Shown here: positions 51,380-60,431 of the stretch, in pieces
How the letters are laid out: every line of letters begins with the position of its first letter
How positions within the stretch are numbered: the first letter of the stretch is position 1
Notes under the pieces: model-generated
Database searches by the model: none
The model's input: the letters and a program-made list of their open reading frames with translations, nothing else
What the model was told of the DNA's origin: nothing
Program-made: the position numbers and the translations under genes
Assembly (NCBI RefSeq): GCF_017876095.1
Contig: NZ_JAGINM010000033.1
Location: forward strand, 1-60,529
DNA from: Azospirillum agricola
GTDB taxonomy: Bacteria; Pseudomonadota; Alphaproteobacteria; Azospirillales; Azospirillaceae
Direction: 5' to 3'
Length of the DNA stretch: 60,529 nucleotides

Positions 51380-51940
51380 TCAGAAACGCCCGGCTGCCGC
51401 CATGCGGTCGGCCAGAGCCGCCACCGCCCGGCTCATCGCCGCGACCAGCGCCGCCGGCTCGCCGTTCGCGGCACGGATTTCCACGCTGTCACGCCGGCGC
51501 GGGCCGTTCGCCGCCCCCCACTGTGCGTCCAGCACCACCCGGCCGTCCGCCGTCGCCTCGAATCTCAGCACGCTGACCGACAGCACCGCCGTGCCCGCCG
51601 CCGGGGCGCTTCCCGCCACCGGCAGCACGCTGCGTCCCGGCAGGCGGGCGGCGAGGTCGGCGGCCAGGGTCGCCCGCAGCCCGTCGGCCAGCGGTTCGGC
51701 CCAGCGGTCGAACTCCAGCGTCTCCACCCGGTTGGAGTCGATCCGGCGGACGATCTGCGGCCGGTCGACCAGCGGCGGCAGTTCCAGCGCCCCCAGCGCC
51801 AGCGCCCCACCGGCCGCCGCCCCCACCGGTCCGTCCGGCGGCAGCACCGACAGGGTGTAGAGCCGGCTGTCCGGCGTCTGGCAGCCGGCCAGCAGCAGGA
51901 CCGCCATCACAAGCCCCCGCCCGACGAACCCACCCCTCAT
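51380..51940 (-). CDS. pqiC: PqiC-like lipoprotein
   Basis: Outer-membrane lipoprotein of the PqiC (ABC-type transport auxiliary lipoprotein) family, thought to form the outer-membrane end of the Pqi lipid bridge. 186 residues. Lipobox LLLAGC at about 15-20. The mature domain has DSRLYTLSVLPP, ALGALELPPLVDRPQIVRR and the block RVETLEFDRWAEPLADGL typical of the family. Its start overlaps the pqiB stop by 4 bases. Confidence 0.85.
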   Translation of the reverse strand: MRGGFVGRGLVMAVLLLAGCQTPDSRLYTLSVLPPDGPVGAAAGGALALGALELPPLVDRPQIVRRIDSNRVETLEFDRWAEPLADGLRATLAADLAARLPGRSVLPVAGSAPAAGTAVLSVSVLRFEATADGRVVLDAQWGAANGPRRRDSVEIRAANGEPAALVAAMSRAVAALADRMAAAGRF

Positions 51941-53607
51941 CGCCCATCCCCCGTCTTGCCCCGGATCAGCGCCTCCGGATGGCGTTCCAGATAATCGGCC
52001 AGCACGCGGAAGGAGCGCGCGGCGTCGTTCAGCTGCTTCATGACGCCGGCCAGATCGGGGGTCCCCGACGAGGTTCCGCCGATCACCCCGTTGGCGGCGG
52101 CCAGCGTGCCCTGGGCCGCCGTCGCCACCCCGCGCAGGCTGGCGACCAGCGCCGGCACCTGCGTGTTCGCGGTGCGCATCAGCGTGTCGGCGCTGCCCAG
52201 CGCGCGGGCCAGACCGGCCAGCGAGCGGGCGAGGTCGGGCGAGCCGGCGACCCCGCCGACCGACTGGATGGTGCGGCGCAGATCCTCGACCAGCCCGGCC
52301 AGCGGCAGCCCGGCGATGCTGTCCATCACCGCCCCGGCCGAGCGGCTGATCGATTCGAGGTCGCTGGAGGCCAGCGTCGGCAGCTCCGACCCGGTGGGGT
52401 CGCCGGACGCCGGGCGCGGGGCGTTCGGCTCGAAATCCAGCGCCACCAGCTTCTGCCCGGTCAACAGATTGCCCGAGGCGAGCCGCGCCCGCAGCCCCTT
52501 CTCCACCAGCGCCGCCACGACGCGGCGCGCCGCCGCCTCGTCGGGCGCCGGGCCGTTCGGCGGGGCGTTGACCGGCTGGACGCGGTCGGAATCGAGCTCG
52601 ATCTCCACCGGCACGCGGATCTCGCCGCGCGCCACGTCGTATTCCAGCCGCAAGCCGACCACCCGGCCGACCGCAAGCCCGCGCAGCAGCACCGGCGCCC
52701 CGGCCTGGAGCCCCTGGACCGAGCCGGGGAATTCCAGCCGGTAGCGGATGCGCAGCCGCTCCCGGTCGTCGGCGGCGGCCACCGGATCCTCGTAGAGGGT
52801 GAAGCCGGCGCCCTCCCCCGCCCGGCCGCCGGCCTGGTCGTCGGGCGGCGTGTCGAGCACGACGCCGCCCAGCGCCAGCGTGCGCAGCGATTCGGTTTGC
52901 AGCTTGAAGCCGTCCGCCCCGGCGGACACCTGGATGCCGGAGGAGCGCCAGAAGCGGGTCTTCTCGCGCACCAGCTCGTCGTAGGGCGCCCGCACGAAGA
53001 TCGACACCGACACCGCGCGGTCCTGCGGCGACAGGGTGTAGCCCATGACCTCGCCGACCTGCACGCCGTGGAAATAGACCGGCGAGCCCTGCGACAGCGA
53101 GCCGAGCTGCTGGGTCTTCAGGCTGAAGCCGCGCCCCGGCACGTCGGAGCGGACCACCGGCGGCTCCTCCAGCGCCTCGAACGCGCGGCGGTCGCCGCCG
53201 CCGCCCGGCTCCATCTCGACGTAGGTGCCGGACACCACCGTGCTCAGCCCCGACACGCCGCCGAGACCGAGGCGCGGCCGCACCGCCCAGAAGCGCGTGG
53301 TCTCCTTCAGATGGTCGGCGGCGGCGCGGTCCATGCGGGCGGTCGCGATCACCTTGGACAGGTCGTCGGACAGGCGGACCCGCTCGATGGTGCCGAGATC
53401 GACGTTCTTGTGCTTGATCCGGGTGCGCCCGGCCTCCAGCCCGTCGCCGGTCTGGAAGGTGATGACGATCTGCGGCCCGCGCTCCGCCAGCCAGCGCCAG
53501 CCGAGCCAGCCGGCGATCAGCGCGGCGACGATGGGCAGCGCCCAGATCGGCGACAGCCGGCGGCGGCGCGGCAATTCCACCTCCGGCACGGGGGTCCGTT
53601 CGGTCAT
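51937..53607 (-). CDS. pqiB: PqiB-like MCE protein
   Basis: Periplasmic lipid-transport protein anchored in the inner membrane. 556 residues. One N-terminal helix (PIWALPIVAALIAGWLGWRWL, about 19-39), then three MCE domains (about 45-140, 165-255, 290-400), each beginning with the usual beta-strand pattern: ITFQTGDGLEAGRTRIKHKNVDLG is interrupted across the first, SLSQGSPVYFHGVQVGEV in the second and GLQAGAPVLLRGLAVGRV in the third. The C-terminal part (about 440-556) is a coiled-coil needle. It overlaps pqiA and pqiC by 4 bases each, so the three genes form one operon. Confidence 0.9.
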   Translation of the reverse strand: MTERTPVPEVELPRRRRLSPIWALPIVAALIAGWLGWRWLAERGPQIVITFQTGDGLEAGRTRIKHKNVDLGTIERVRLSDDLSKVIATARMDRAAADHLKETTRFWAVRPRLGLGGVSGLSTVVSGTYVEMEPGGGGDRRAFEALEEPPVVRSDVPGRGFSLKTQQLGSLSQGSPVYFHGVQVGEVMGYTLSPQDRAVSVSIFVRAPYDELVREKTRFWRSSGIQVSAGADGFKLQTESLRTLALGGVVLDTPPDDQAGGRAGEGAGFTLYEDPVAAADDRERLRIRYRLEFPGSVQGLQAGAPVLLRGLAVGRVVGLRLEYDVARGEIRVPVEIELDSDRVQPVNAPPNGPAPDEAAARRVVAALVEKGLRARLASGNLLTGQKLVALDFEPNAPRPASGDPTGSELPTLASSDLESISRSAGAVMDSIAGLPLAGLVEDLRRTIQSVGGVAGSPDLARSLAGLARALGSADTLMRTANTQVPALVASLRGVATAAQGTLAAANGVIGGTSSGTPDLAGVMKQLNDAARSFRVLADYLERHPEALIRGKTGDGR

Positions 53608-54857
53608 GGCCCGCCTCCACCGTCCCGCTCGTCCGGCGGCTCCGCCCGGTCCCACATGATCCGGGGGTCGAAGACGTGGCTGGCCAGCATGGTCAGGACG
53701 ACGACGGCGGCGAAGGCGATGGCGCCGTCGTCGGCGCGGATGGAGGCGACGGCGCCGAACTGCACGAGGGCGGCGAGGATGGCGATCATGAACACGTCGA
53801 TGTTGGACCAGCGGCCGATGGAATCGATGACCCGGTAGAGCCGGATGCGGGCGTGCAGCCGGGCGGCGGATCCGCGCCGGGTGGCGATCAGGAACCAGCT
53901 CAGCCCCGCCAGCTTCAGCACCGGCACGGCCACGCTGGCGACGAAGACCAGCAGGGCCAGCGGCCACAGCCCGACCTCGGCCAGTTCGACGACGCCGTGC
54001 AGGATGGTGCTGGGGGCGCCCTGGCCGAAATTGACGACGGTCATCACCGGCAGCAGGTTGGCCGGGACGTAGAGGATGGCCCCGGCCGCCACCAGCGCCG
54101 TCGTGCGGCCCAGGCTGTCCGGCTCGCGCGCGTGCAGCGGGCTGGCGCAGCGGGTGCAATGGGCCGGGGCCGCGTGATCGAAGCCGTGGACGCGCTGGCA
54201 GACGGTGCAGGCGACCCAGCGCGCGGGCGGCGGCGCCTCGCTCGGCGGCGCGTGGTCGATGGCGTTCCACACGGCGCGGCGGTCGAGCGTCTGGTCCATC
54301 GCCGTGCGGATCAGCACATAGCCGCCGAGCGCCAGCCCGCCGGCCATGAACTCGGCGTTGGCGAAGCCGGCCAGCCGCGAATAGGCGACCAGCAGGCCGA
54401 GCAGGAAGACGTCCAGCATCGCCCAGGCGCGCAGCCGCTCGGTCCAGGCGAACAGGCGGGCAAGGCTGCGCGGGTTGCCGGGGCGCCGCCCCTCGCGCAG
54501 CGCCGACAGCACCAGGGTCACGCCCGCGACCCGCGCCACCGGGACGGCCAGCACCAGGGCGGCGACCAGCAGGGCGAGCGGCCACATGCCCTGGTCGTTC
54601 AGCGCCTCGATGCCGGTGGTGACCAGCCCCTCGCGGTCGTTGCCCTGGATGTGGACCGCCATCAGCGGGTTGAGCGCCAGCAGCGCCAGCAGCGCCGCGC
54701 CGGCCAGCGCCGCCGGCAGCGCGTGGTGGACGCCCCCGACGCCGCGCCGGTAGAGCACCGCGCCGCAGCGGGTGCATTCGGCGCGGTGGCCGGGGCGCGG
54801 CTGGCGGACGCGGTGCAGCCGCCCGCAATCGGGGCAGGCGACGAGGTCGTCGCGCAC
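53604..54857 (-). CDS. pqiA: PqiA-like membrane protein
   Basis: Inner-membrane component of the Pqi system (paraquat-inducible protein A family). 417 residues from the GTG complementing 54855-54857. Two repeated halves, each with a zinc-ribbon-like segment (CPDCGRLHRV ... CTRCGAVLYRR and CTVCQRVHGF ... CTRCASPL) followed by four membrane helices. Family motif ALNPLMAVHIQG in the first half and PANLLPVMTVVNFGQG in the second. The C-terminal half includes SIGRWSNIDVFMIAILAALVQ. Start: no ATG at a suitable place; the GTG puts the first cysteines at residue 8. Confidence 0.88.
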   Translation of the reverse strand: MRDDLVACPDCGRLHRVRQPRPGHRAECTRCGAVLYRRGVGGVHHALPAALAGAALLALLALNPLMAVHIQGNDREGLVTTGIEALNDQGMWPLALLVAALVLAVPVARVAGVTLVLSALREGRRPGNPRSLARLFAWTERLRAWAMLDVFLLGLLVAYSRLAGFANAEFMAGGLALGGYVLIRTAMDQTLDRRAVWNAIDHAPPSEAPPPARWVACTVCQRVHGFDHAAPAHCTRCASPLHAREPDSLGRTTALVAAGAILYVPANLLPVMTVVNFGQGAPSTILHGVVELAEVGLWPLALLVFVASVAVPVLKLAGLSWFLIATRRGSAARLHARIRLYRVIDSIGRWSNIDVFMIAILAALVQFGAVASIRADDGAIAFAAVVVLTMLASHVFDPRIMWDRAEPPDERDGGGGP

Positions 54858-55061
54858 CGAGCCTACCGCTCCCTCCGGCCGGTTCCCATTTGGCCGGTTC
54901 CCGCTCGGCACGTCAGAAATGGCTCGGCACTCCGGAAGAAAACAAACGAAACATCCGCTTCCTAACTGGCTTGAAGCGGCGGCGGCGCAACCCCCCGCGA
55001 AAGGGGTAGGAAACCGCGGGCGGCGCGGTGGAACGGCCGATTTCCCGATTGACCGTCTTAT

Positions 55062-55075
55062 TTTGTACATACATT
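55062..55075. promoter_or_regulatory. Candidate operator, TTTGTA-N3-ACATT
   Basis: Imperfect palindrome TTTGT-ACAT-ACATT between pqiA and the HutC-type gene; similar to the TTTGT-AAAC-ACAAA site at 55933-55946 and to the TTGTATATACA type of operator used by HutC. Suggests autoregulation. Confidence 0.45.
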
Positions 55076-55111
55076 ATCGCACCCACGCCGAGCGAGGACG
55101 CGGAGAGCGGG

Positions 55112-55939
55112 GTGCAGGGATTGGCGCGACAGAGCCTGACCGACCGAGGGGGGGCCGAACGGGGTCTAGCCGACCGCGCCGCCGCACCGCAACCGGATTT
55201 TCGGCCGGGCCTCGACGGAAAGGGTCCGCTGTTCGGTCAGATCAAGCGCGCCGTCGCCGGCCAGATCCTGCGCGGCCACTGGCAGGCCGGTGAACGCCTC
55301 CCCAACGAGGAGCAGCTCTCGTCGCTCTACGGCGTGTCGCGCCAGACCGTCCACAAGGCCATCGCGCTGCTGGCGCGGGAGGGCTTCCTGGTCCGCCGCC
55401 GCCGCGCCGGCACCTTCGTCGCCACCGGCCGCCACGACCGTTTCGCCCTGCCCATCGAGGACATCGGCGACGTGGTGGCGCGGGCCGGCAGCCTCTACGA
55501 GTTCCGCATCCTCGACCGCCGGAGCCTGCGCAACGGCGAGGCGGTCCGCTGGCCCGACGTGCCCGACGGCACGCCGATCCTGTCGCTCGACTGCCTGCAT
55601 CTCAGCGACGGCACGCCGATCCAGTTCGAGCGCCGGCTGGTCAACCTCGACGCCGTGCCCGAGGTGGCGGCGGAGCCCTTCGACAGCGTGCCGCCCAGCC
55701 GCTGGCTGGTCGACCAGGTGCCCTGGTCGTCGGCCGAGCACACGGTGCGCGCCGTCAACGCCACCGCCGACATGGCGGCGCTGCTGGGGGTGGAGCCGGG
55801 GGCGGCCTGCCTGTCGATCCGGCGGCAAACCGTCCACTTGAACCGCGCCATCACCCTGGTGCATTTCCTCTCGGTCGGCGACCGCTTCAGCCTGAGCGGC
55901 GCGTCGATCACCGACAGCGCGACCGAGCTTAATTTGTAA
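55112..55939 (+). CDS. GntR/HutC-family transcription regulator
   Basis: Predicted repressor of the neighbouring amino acid transporter. 275 residues from GTG 55112 (GGAGAG 5 bases upstream); TTG 55121 is an alternative. GntR winged helix at about 40-105 (QIKRAVAGQILRGHWQAGERLPNEEQL is two helices of it, then GVSRQTVHKAIALLAREGFLVR and RRRAGTFVA) and a UTRA effector domain from about 130 with LSLDCLHLSDGTPIQFERRLVN and a conserved PSRWLVDQVP. UTRA regulators of this group include HutC, which responds to urocanate. A similar palindrome lies at its own promoter and one overlaps its stop codon before the transporter. Confidence 0.85.
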   Translation: MQGLARQSLTDRGGAERGLADRAAAPQPDFRPGLDGKGPLFGQIKRAVAGQILRGHWQAGERLPNEEQLSSLYGVSRQTVHKAIALLAREGFLVRRRRAGTFVATGRHDRFALPIEDIGDVVARAGSLYEFRILDRRSLRNGEAVRWPDVPDGTPILSLDCLHLSDGTPIQFERRLVNLDAVPEVAAEPFDSVPPSRWLVDQVPWSSAEHTVRAVNATADMAALLGVEPGAACLSIRRQTVHLNRAITLVHFLSVGDRFSLSGASITDSATELNL

Positions 55940-55946
55940 ACACAAA
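55933..55946 (+). promoter_or_regulatory. Candidate operator before ABC transporter genes
   Basis: Perfect palindrome TTTGT-AAAC-ACAAA covering the stop codon of the HutC-type gene, 79 bases before the transporter binding-protein gene. Same form as the 55062 site. Confidence 0.5.
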
Positions 55947-56024
55947 AGGCCGGCAACCGTGGCGATCAATCGTGACGATCGCGGCCGGCCGCCAACAGGG
56001 GGTTCTCAACGAATGGAGTTCACG

Positions 56025-56879
56025 ATGACGAGCGCTGGCAAGAAGACGGGCCGTTTCGGCCGTGCGGTGCGGACGGCCCTGCTGGGCGCCGCGGTTCTCG
56101 CCCTCGGCGGAGCGGCCGGAGCGATGGCCGACACGCTGGCCGACATCAAGAAGGCCGGCACCATCAGCGTCGCCACCGAGATGCAGTTCCCGCCCTTCGA
56201 CTTCCTCGAGAACAACGAGTACAAGGGCGTCGACCGCGACCTGTTCGACGAGGTGGCGAAGGAGCTGGGCGTCAAGGCCAAGTACATCGACCTGCCCTGG
56301 ACCAGCGTGCTGCCCGGCCTGGAGGCCAAGAAGTTCGATCTGGTCATCGCCCCGGTGACGATCACCAAGGAGCGCATGAAGCGCTACGCCTTCACCGTTC
56401 CGATCTCGGAAGCGACGGCGGCGATGATGAAGCGCGCCGACGACAAGACCATCAACAAGCCCGAGGACATCGCCGGCAAGAATGTCGGCGGCGGCAAGGG
56501 CACCTCGCAGCTCGCCCAGGTCAAGGAGTTCGGCGCGACGCTGACCCCGGCGCCGACGGTCAAGGAATACGTCGACAGCAACCAGTCCTACGCCGATCTG
56601 GCCGCCGGCCGCGTCGACGTGTCGGTGAACTCGCTGCCGAACCTCGCCTACGCCGCCGCCCAGCGCAAGGAGACCTTCGCGGTCGTCCTGCCGCCCTTCG
56701 GCAAGCCCTCCTACTTCTCGTGGGTCGGCCGCCCGGCCGATGACGACAAGAGCCTGATCGAGGCGGTCAACGCCGCCCTGGTAACGATCCAGAAGGACGG
56801 CCGCCTGGCGACGATCCAGAAGAAGTGGTTCGGCCTCGCCGCCGAGCTGCCGACCACGGTCCCCGAACCGCAGCTCTGA
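56025..56879 (+). CDS. Polar amino acid ABC transporter, binding protein
   Basis: Periplasmic binding protein of the glutamine/arginine/histidine type. 284 residues with a signal peptide cut after about residue 32 (AGAMA-DTL). Typical blocks: GTISVATEMQFPPFDF at the start of the mature domain, FDLVIAPVTITKERMKRYAFTVP split around residue 100-120, and at the end LVTIQKDGRLATIQKKWFG. Ligand not determined. ATG 56025 with GGAG 6 bases upstream is preferred over ATG 56013. First gene of a four-gene transporter operon whose promoter region contains a HutC-type palindrome. Confidence 0.88.
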   Translation: MTSAGKKTGRFGRAVRTALLGAAVLALGGAAGAMADTLADIKKAGTISVATEMQFPPFDFLENNEYKGVDRDLFDEVAKELGVKAKYIDLPWTSVLPGLEAKKFDLVIAPVTITKERMKRYAFTVPISEATAAMMKRADDKTINKPEDIAGKNVGGGKGTSQLAQVKEFGATLTPAPTVKEYVDSNQSYADLAAGRVDVSVNSLPNLAYAAAQRKETFAVVLPPFGKPSYFSWVGRPADDDKSLIEAVNAALVTIQKDGRLATIQKKWFGLAAELPTTVPEPQL

Positions 56880-56903
56880 CCGGCGCTTCCGCCAACCCCT
56901 CGC

Positions 56904-56927
56904 AGCCCCCTCCCGCAGGAGAGGGCT
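56904..56927 (+). terminator. Hairpin between binding-protein and permease genes
   Basis: AGCCC-C-CTCC and GGAG-A-GGGCT form a stem with one mismatch and a CGCA loop. Such hairpins after binding-protein genes commonly reduce read-through or protect the upstream mRNA so the binding protein is made in excess. Confidence 0.5.
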
Positions 56928-56954
56928 CCGAGGCCCAGCCATGAAGTTCGGTTC

Positions 56955-57602
56955 ATGAAGTTCAGCGTGATCATCGACGCGCTTCCCCATCTGCTCGGGG
57001 CGGCGGTGACGACCGTCTGGATCTCGCTGCTCGGCGTCATGCTGGGGCAGGTGATCGGGATGCTCGTCTGCGTGGCGCGGCAATCGGGCAGCCGGGCGGC
57101 CGACATGGCCGGCGGCGTCTATGTCAGCTTCTTCCGCGGCGTGCCGCTGCTGATCCAGCTTTTGCTGATCTACTACATGCTGCCGCTGGTCGGCATCGAC
57201 GTGCCGCCGCTGGTCGCCGCCATCGGCGCGCTCAGCCTCGCGTCGGGGGCCTACGTCTCGGAGATCTACCGCGGCGCGCTGAACGCCGTGCCGCACGGCC
57301 AGTCCGAGGCGGCCTTGGCGCTGGGCTTCCCCGGCATCACCATCTGGCGGCGCATCCTGCTGCCGCAGGCCTTCCGCATCTCGGTGCCGGCGCTGGTGAA
57401 CGAGCTGATCCTGCTGCTGAAGGCGTCCTCGCTGATCTCCGTCGTCGGGGTGGCCGAGCTGACCCGCACCAGCCAGACCATCTCGGCCAGCAACTACCGC
57501 CCGCTGGAGATCTATCTGGCGGCGGGACTCATCTATCTGGCGATCAACGGCGCGCTGGCCCTGTTCGGCTCGCTGGTCGAACGCCGGCTCCAGCAGGGGT
57601 GA
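56955..57602 (+). CDS. Polar amino acid ABC transporter, permease 1
   Basis: 215 residues, HisM/GlnP-type inner-membrane permease with about five helices. The ABC-coupling motif is at about 108-127 (SEAALALGFPGITIWRRILL), preceded by the typical VYVSFFRGVPLLIQLLLIYYMLP. ATG 56955 at the second of two closely spaced starts (GTTCATG AAGTTC); the first, at 56941, is out of frame. Pairs with the next gene as a heterodimer. 7 bases separate them. Confidence 0.88.
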   Translation: MKFSVIIDALPHLLGAAVTTVWISLLGVMLGQVIGMLVCVARQSGSRAADMAGGVYVSFFRGVPLLIQLLLIYYMLPLVGIDVPPLVAAIGALSLASGAYVSEIYRGALNAVPHGQSEAALALGFPGITIWRRILLPQAFRISVPALVNELILLLKASSLISVVGVAELTRTSQTISASNYRPLEIYLAAGLIYLAINGALALFGSLVERRLQQG

Positions 57603-57609
57603 CGCCGCC

Positions 57610-58314
57610 ATGGATTTCACCCTCTTCGTCCAGTACGGCCCGGCGCTGCTGCGCGGCTTCGGCGTCACCATCCTGTGCTGGGCGGCCGGCTGCGCCATCG
57701 GGCTGGCGCTGGGCTTCGTCCTGATGCTGCTGGGCCGGATCGATTGGAAGCCGCTGCGCTGGACGATCCGCGCCTACATCGAGATCATCCGCGGCACACC
57801 CTTCCTGATCCAGCTCTTCCTGCTCTACAGCGGCGGCCCGGCCATCGGGCTGCGGCTGGAGGCGACGACCGCCGGCATCCTCGGGCTCGGCCTCTACGGC
57901 AGCGCCTATTTCGCCGAGATCTTCCGCGCCGGCTACCAGGCCGTGCCGAAGGGGCAGGTGGAGGCGGCGCTCAGCCTCGGCATGCCCTACGGCGGCATCC
58001 TGCGCCGGGTCATCCTGCCGGTGATGCTGGTCTCCACCGTGCCGGCCATCGTCAACATGCTGGCGATCCTGACCAAGGAGACCGTCGTGCTGTCGATCAT
58101 CACCGTGCCGGAGCTGATGTACGAAATGCAGACGATGGCGGCGGAGACCTTCGCCAGCTTCGAGACCATCCTGGCCATGGCGCTGTTCTACTGGCTGCTG
58201 GTCGAGGTGGTGTCCCGCCTCGGCCGCCGCTTCGAGGCGCGCGTGACCCGTTTCCTGTCCCACCCGTCGAAGACGACCCGTCCGTCGGAGACGACATCGA
58301 ACGCGAGGGCGTGA
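57610..58314 (+). CDS. Polar amino acid ABC transporter, permease 2
   Basis: 234 residues, GlnP/HisQ-type permease. Helices near the start (LLRGFGVTILCWAAGCAIGLALG), IRAYIEIIRGTPFLIQLFLL near 55 and the coupling motif VEAALSLGMPYGGILRRVILP near 117. C-terminal Lys/Arg/Thr-rich tail is cytoplasmic. The final TGA overlaps the ATG of the ATPase gene. Confidence 0.88.
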   Translation: MDFTLFVQYGPALLRGFGVTILCWAAGCAIGLALGFVLMLLGRIDWKPLRWTIRAYIEIIRGTPFLIQLFLLYSGGPAIGLRLEATTAGILGLGLYGSAYFAEIFRAGYQAVPKGQVEAALSLGMPYGGILRRVILPVMLVSTVPAIVNMLAILTKETVVLSIITVPELMYEMQTMAAETFASFETILAMALFYWLLVEVVSRLGRRFEARVTRFLSHPSKTTRPSETTSNARA

Positions 58315-59144
58315 TGCCGGCCGTTACCGAAACCAAACCCATGCGAGGGCAGGATTCCACCACCGACCCCACGGCGCCGATGGTGAGCATCCGTGGCGTC
58401 AGCAAGGCCTACGGCACCAACGAGGTTCTGCACGATATCAACCTGACGGTGAACCGGTCGGAGGTCGTCTGCCTGATCGGCCCCAGCGGTTCGGGAAAAA
58501 GCACGCTGCTGCGCTGCATCAACTTCCTGGAGGTCTATGATCGCGGCGAGATCCGCATCGAGGGCCGGCTGGTCGGCTACACGGAGGGCGACCCGCGCCG
58601 CCGCCTGTCGAACCGCGAGCTGCGCGACCTGCGGCGCAACGTCGGCATGGTGTTCCAGCAGTTCAACCTGTGGCCCCACATGACCGCGCTGGAGAATGTG
58701 GCGGAGGCGCTGGTCCAGGTGCGCGGCATGGACAAGGTGGCCGCCGCCGCCCGCGCCCGCCAGATGCTGGCCCGCGTCGGGCTGGCGGAGAAGGCGGACG
58801 CCTACCCGGCCCGCCTGTCGGGCGGCCAGCAGCAGCGCGTCGCCATCGCCCGCGTCATCGCCATGGAGCCGCACCTGATCCTGTTCGACGAGCCGACCTC
58901 GGCGCTCGACCCCGAACTGGTCGGCGAGGTGTTGCAGGTCATGCGCGACCTGGCGGCCGACGGCATGACCATGGTGGTGGTGACGCACGAGATGGGCTTC
59001 GCCGCCAACGTGGCCGACCGGGTGGCTTTCCTCGACCGCGGCCGCATCGCCGCCTTCGGCCCGCCGCGCGAGGTCTTCCACGAGAGCAGCGAACCGCGCG
59101 TGAAACAGTTCCTCCAGACCTACCACGAGAGGAACAGTTTCTGA
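58314..59144 (+). CDS. Polar amino acid ABC transporter, ATPase
   Basis: 276-residue ATP-binding subunit powering the transporter. Walker A GPSGSGKST near 61-69, Q-loop VFQQFNLWPHMTALENV near 115, signature LSGGQQQRVAIARV near 166, Walker B LILFDEPTSALDPE near 189, switch His in VVTHEM near 222. Start ATG 58314 overlaps the permease stop; a later ATG at 58380 just before the first beta strand is possible, as the first 22 residues are variable. Last gene of the operon. Confidence 0.9.
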   Translation: MPAVTETKPMRGQDSTTDPTAPMVSIRGVSKAYGTNEVLHDINLTVNRSEVVCLIGPSGSGKSTLLRCINFLEVYDRGEIRIEGRLVGYTEGDPRRRLSNRELRDLRRNVGMVFQQFNLWPHMTALENVAEALVQVRGMDKVAAAARARQMLARVGLAEKADAYPARLSGGQQQRVAIARVIAMEPHLILFDEPTSALDPELVGEVLQVMRDLAADGMTMVVVTHEMGFAANVADRVAFLDRGRIAAFGPPREVFHESSEPRVKQFLQTYHERNSF

Positions 59145-59593
59145 TTTCCGTTTTATATCAACCACTTGCCGTGGCGTTGGGATGCCAAAACCCCAACACG
59201 CGCCTGTAAACACCCGCCAGTAACTTCAATCGGTTGGCCGGCAGTTTCGAACGAGTGGCGCCCCGGCCTGTCCCTGCGCCCCAGCCCATCGAGTGCCCGG
59301 TCGAGCGGCGACGGATCGGTCAGATCGCACCGCCAACGTGCCGCGCCAGATTGTCGGCTCTGACGATGATGTCCCGTGCTGCCGGCGGCACGCAGCAGGC
59401 ACTCCCACTCGCCGGCTCCGATGGGGGCATAGAGGCCGCGATCCCAGGGTGCTCCGGGCATGAAATAGGCGCCACGCGGGCGCCGGGTCGGGTGGCCTGG
59501 AGTGTTGTCGCGCTCTGTCAGGCGGTGGCAGATTGGCCCTGCTTGTCGTAAGATATCCATGCGAGCATTGCCAAGAGGTTAGGAAGTGTCTAA
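59145..59593. other. Region without a recognisable gene
   Basis: 449 bases of mixed composition after the ABC operon. A 135-codon minus-strand frame (59153-59560) exists but resembles no family I know; pieces in neighbouring minus frames (IIVRADNLARHVGGA, then CDLTDPSPLDRALDGL) are mildly suggestive of a decayed transposase. It marks the transition to the AT-rich end. Confidence 0.35.
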
Positions 59594-60431
59594 GCGCGAA
59601 GCAATTATTATAGCTTGAATGAATCCACAGGAAGGCAGTTTGAATTCGTGCTCTTTCCAGGGACAACTCCACAAACTGATCCTGTAATGATTGTGTTTCA
59701 CGGCCATACGGGAATGCTCAATATTAGTCGAGACCCACCGGAAGCAATCATTCCTCAACAAATGTATCGATACCCTGGACACTGGACTATTACTGCGCCG
59801 CAAGATAGATATGGTCTTGATGGCTTTGGTTGCTGGTGGTTGGGAGAGGGCGGCGACTTTTTTATGCAGGGGTTCTTGGATACCGCTCTCGATACGGTGC
59901 GCAACCAATATAACTGCCGAGGCGATACTTACACGTTCGGCACCTCCATGGGCGGGTTTGGGGCTCTCACTTACGGCTTGAGATGGAAAGCAAAAGGCAT
60001 TGTCGTTAACTGACCGCAAGTAAAAATCTTAGGAACGGAATATTCACGCCAGCATATCTTTCATAAAATATTTGGCTCTTCAAATAACTATGATCTTGAT
60101 ATTTTACACAGCAGCCAAAGCCAGCCAAATCGTGATATCGTGCGCTTTTCTGACGCTACCAACTTTCTATCGACGGCGACAACACGCTCAGACAAACCCA
60201 CAATGCTCATCACGCAATCTAGAGACGACATCATATCTGAGAGCTACACCAAAGAGCAATGCATGCATCTCGTTAATAAGCTTGTGGAAAAATGTCTGCA
60301 ACTTCGATCTGCGCATATTTCCAGAGAAAAATCACAAGCAATACGTCAATACCGCTCAGGCAATTGAGTGGTTTGAGGCTGGGCCATGCAACGCTGCATC
60401 GCATATTCCCCAGCCGCAGATCACAGGGTGA
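59594..60431 (+). pseudogene. Decayed alpha/beta hydrolase gene
   Basis: Remnant of a serine hydrolase on strikingly AT-richer DNA than the rest of the window. The reading frame starts after a stop at 59591-59593 with SNYYSLNESTGRQFEFVLFPG and no normal start codon (TTG 59615 at best), includes a VFHGHTGML strand and the nucleophile motif GTSMGGFGALTYGL, then meets TGA at 60011-60013. Similarity continues in the same frame (PQVKILGTEYSR; MLITQSRDDIISESYT) to about 60295, where a one-base shift moves the sense to another frame carrying LRIFPEKNHKQYVNTAQAIEWF with the expected catalytic His, ending at 60431. So truncated, one stop and one frameshift: not functional. Confidence 0.6.
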
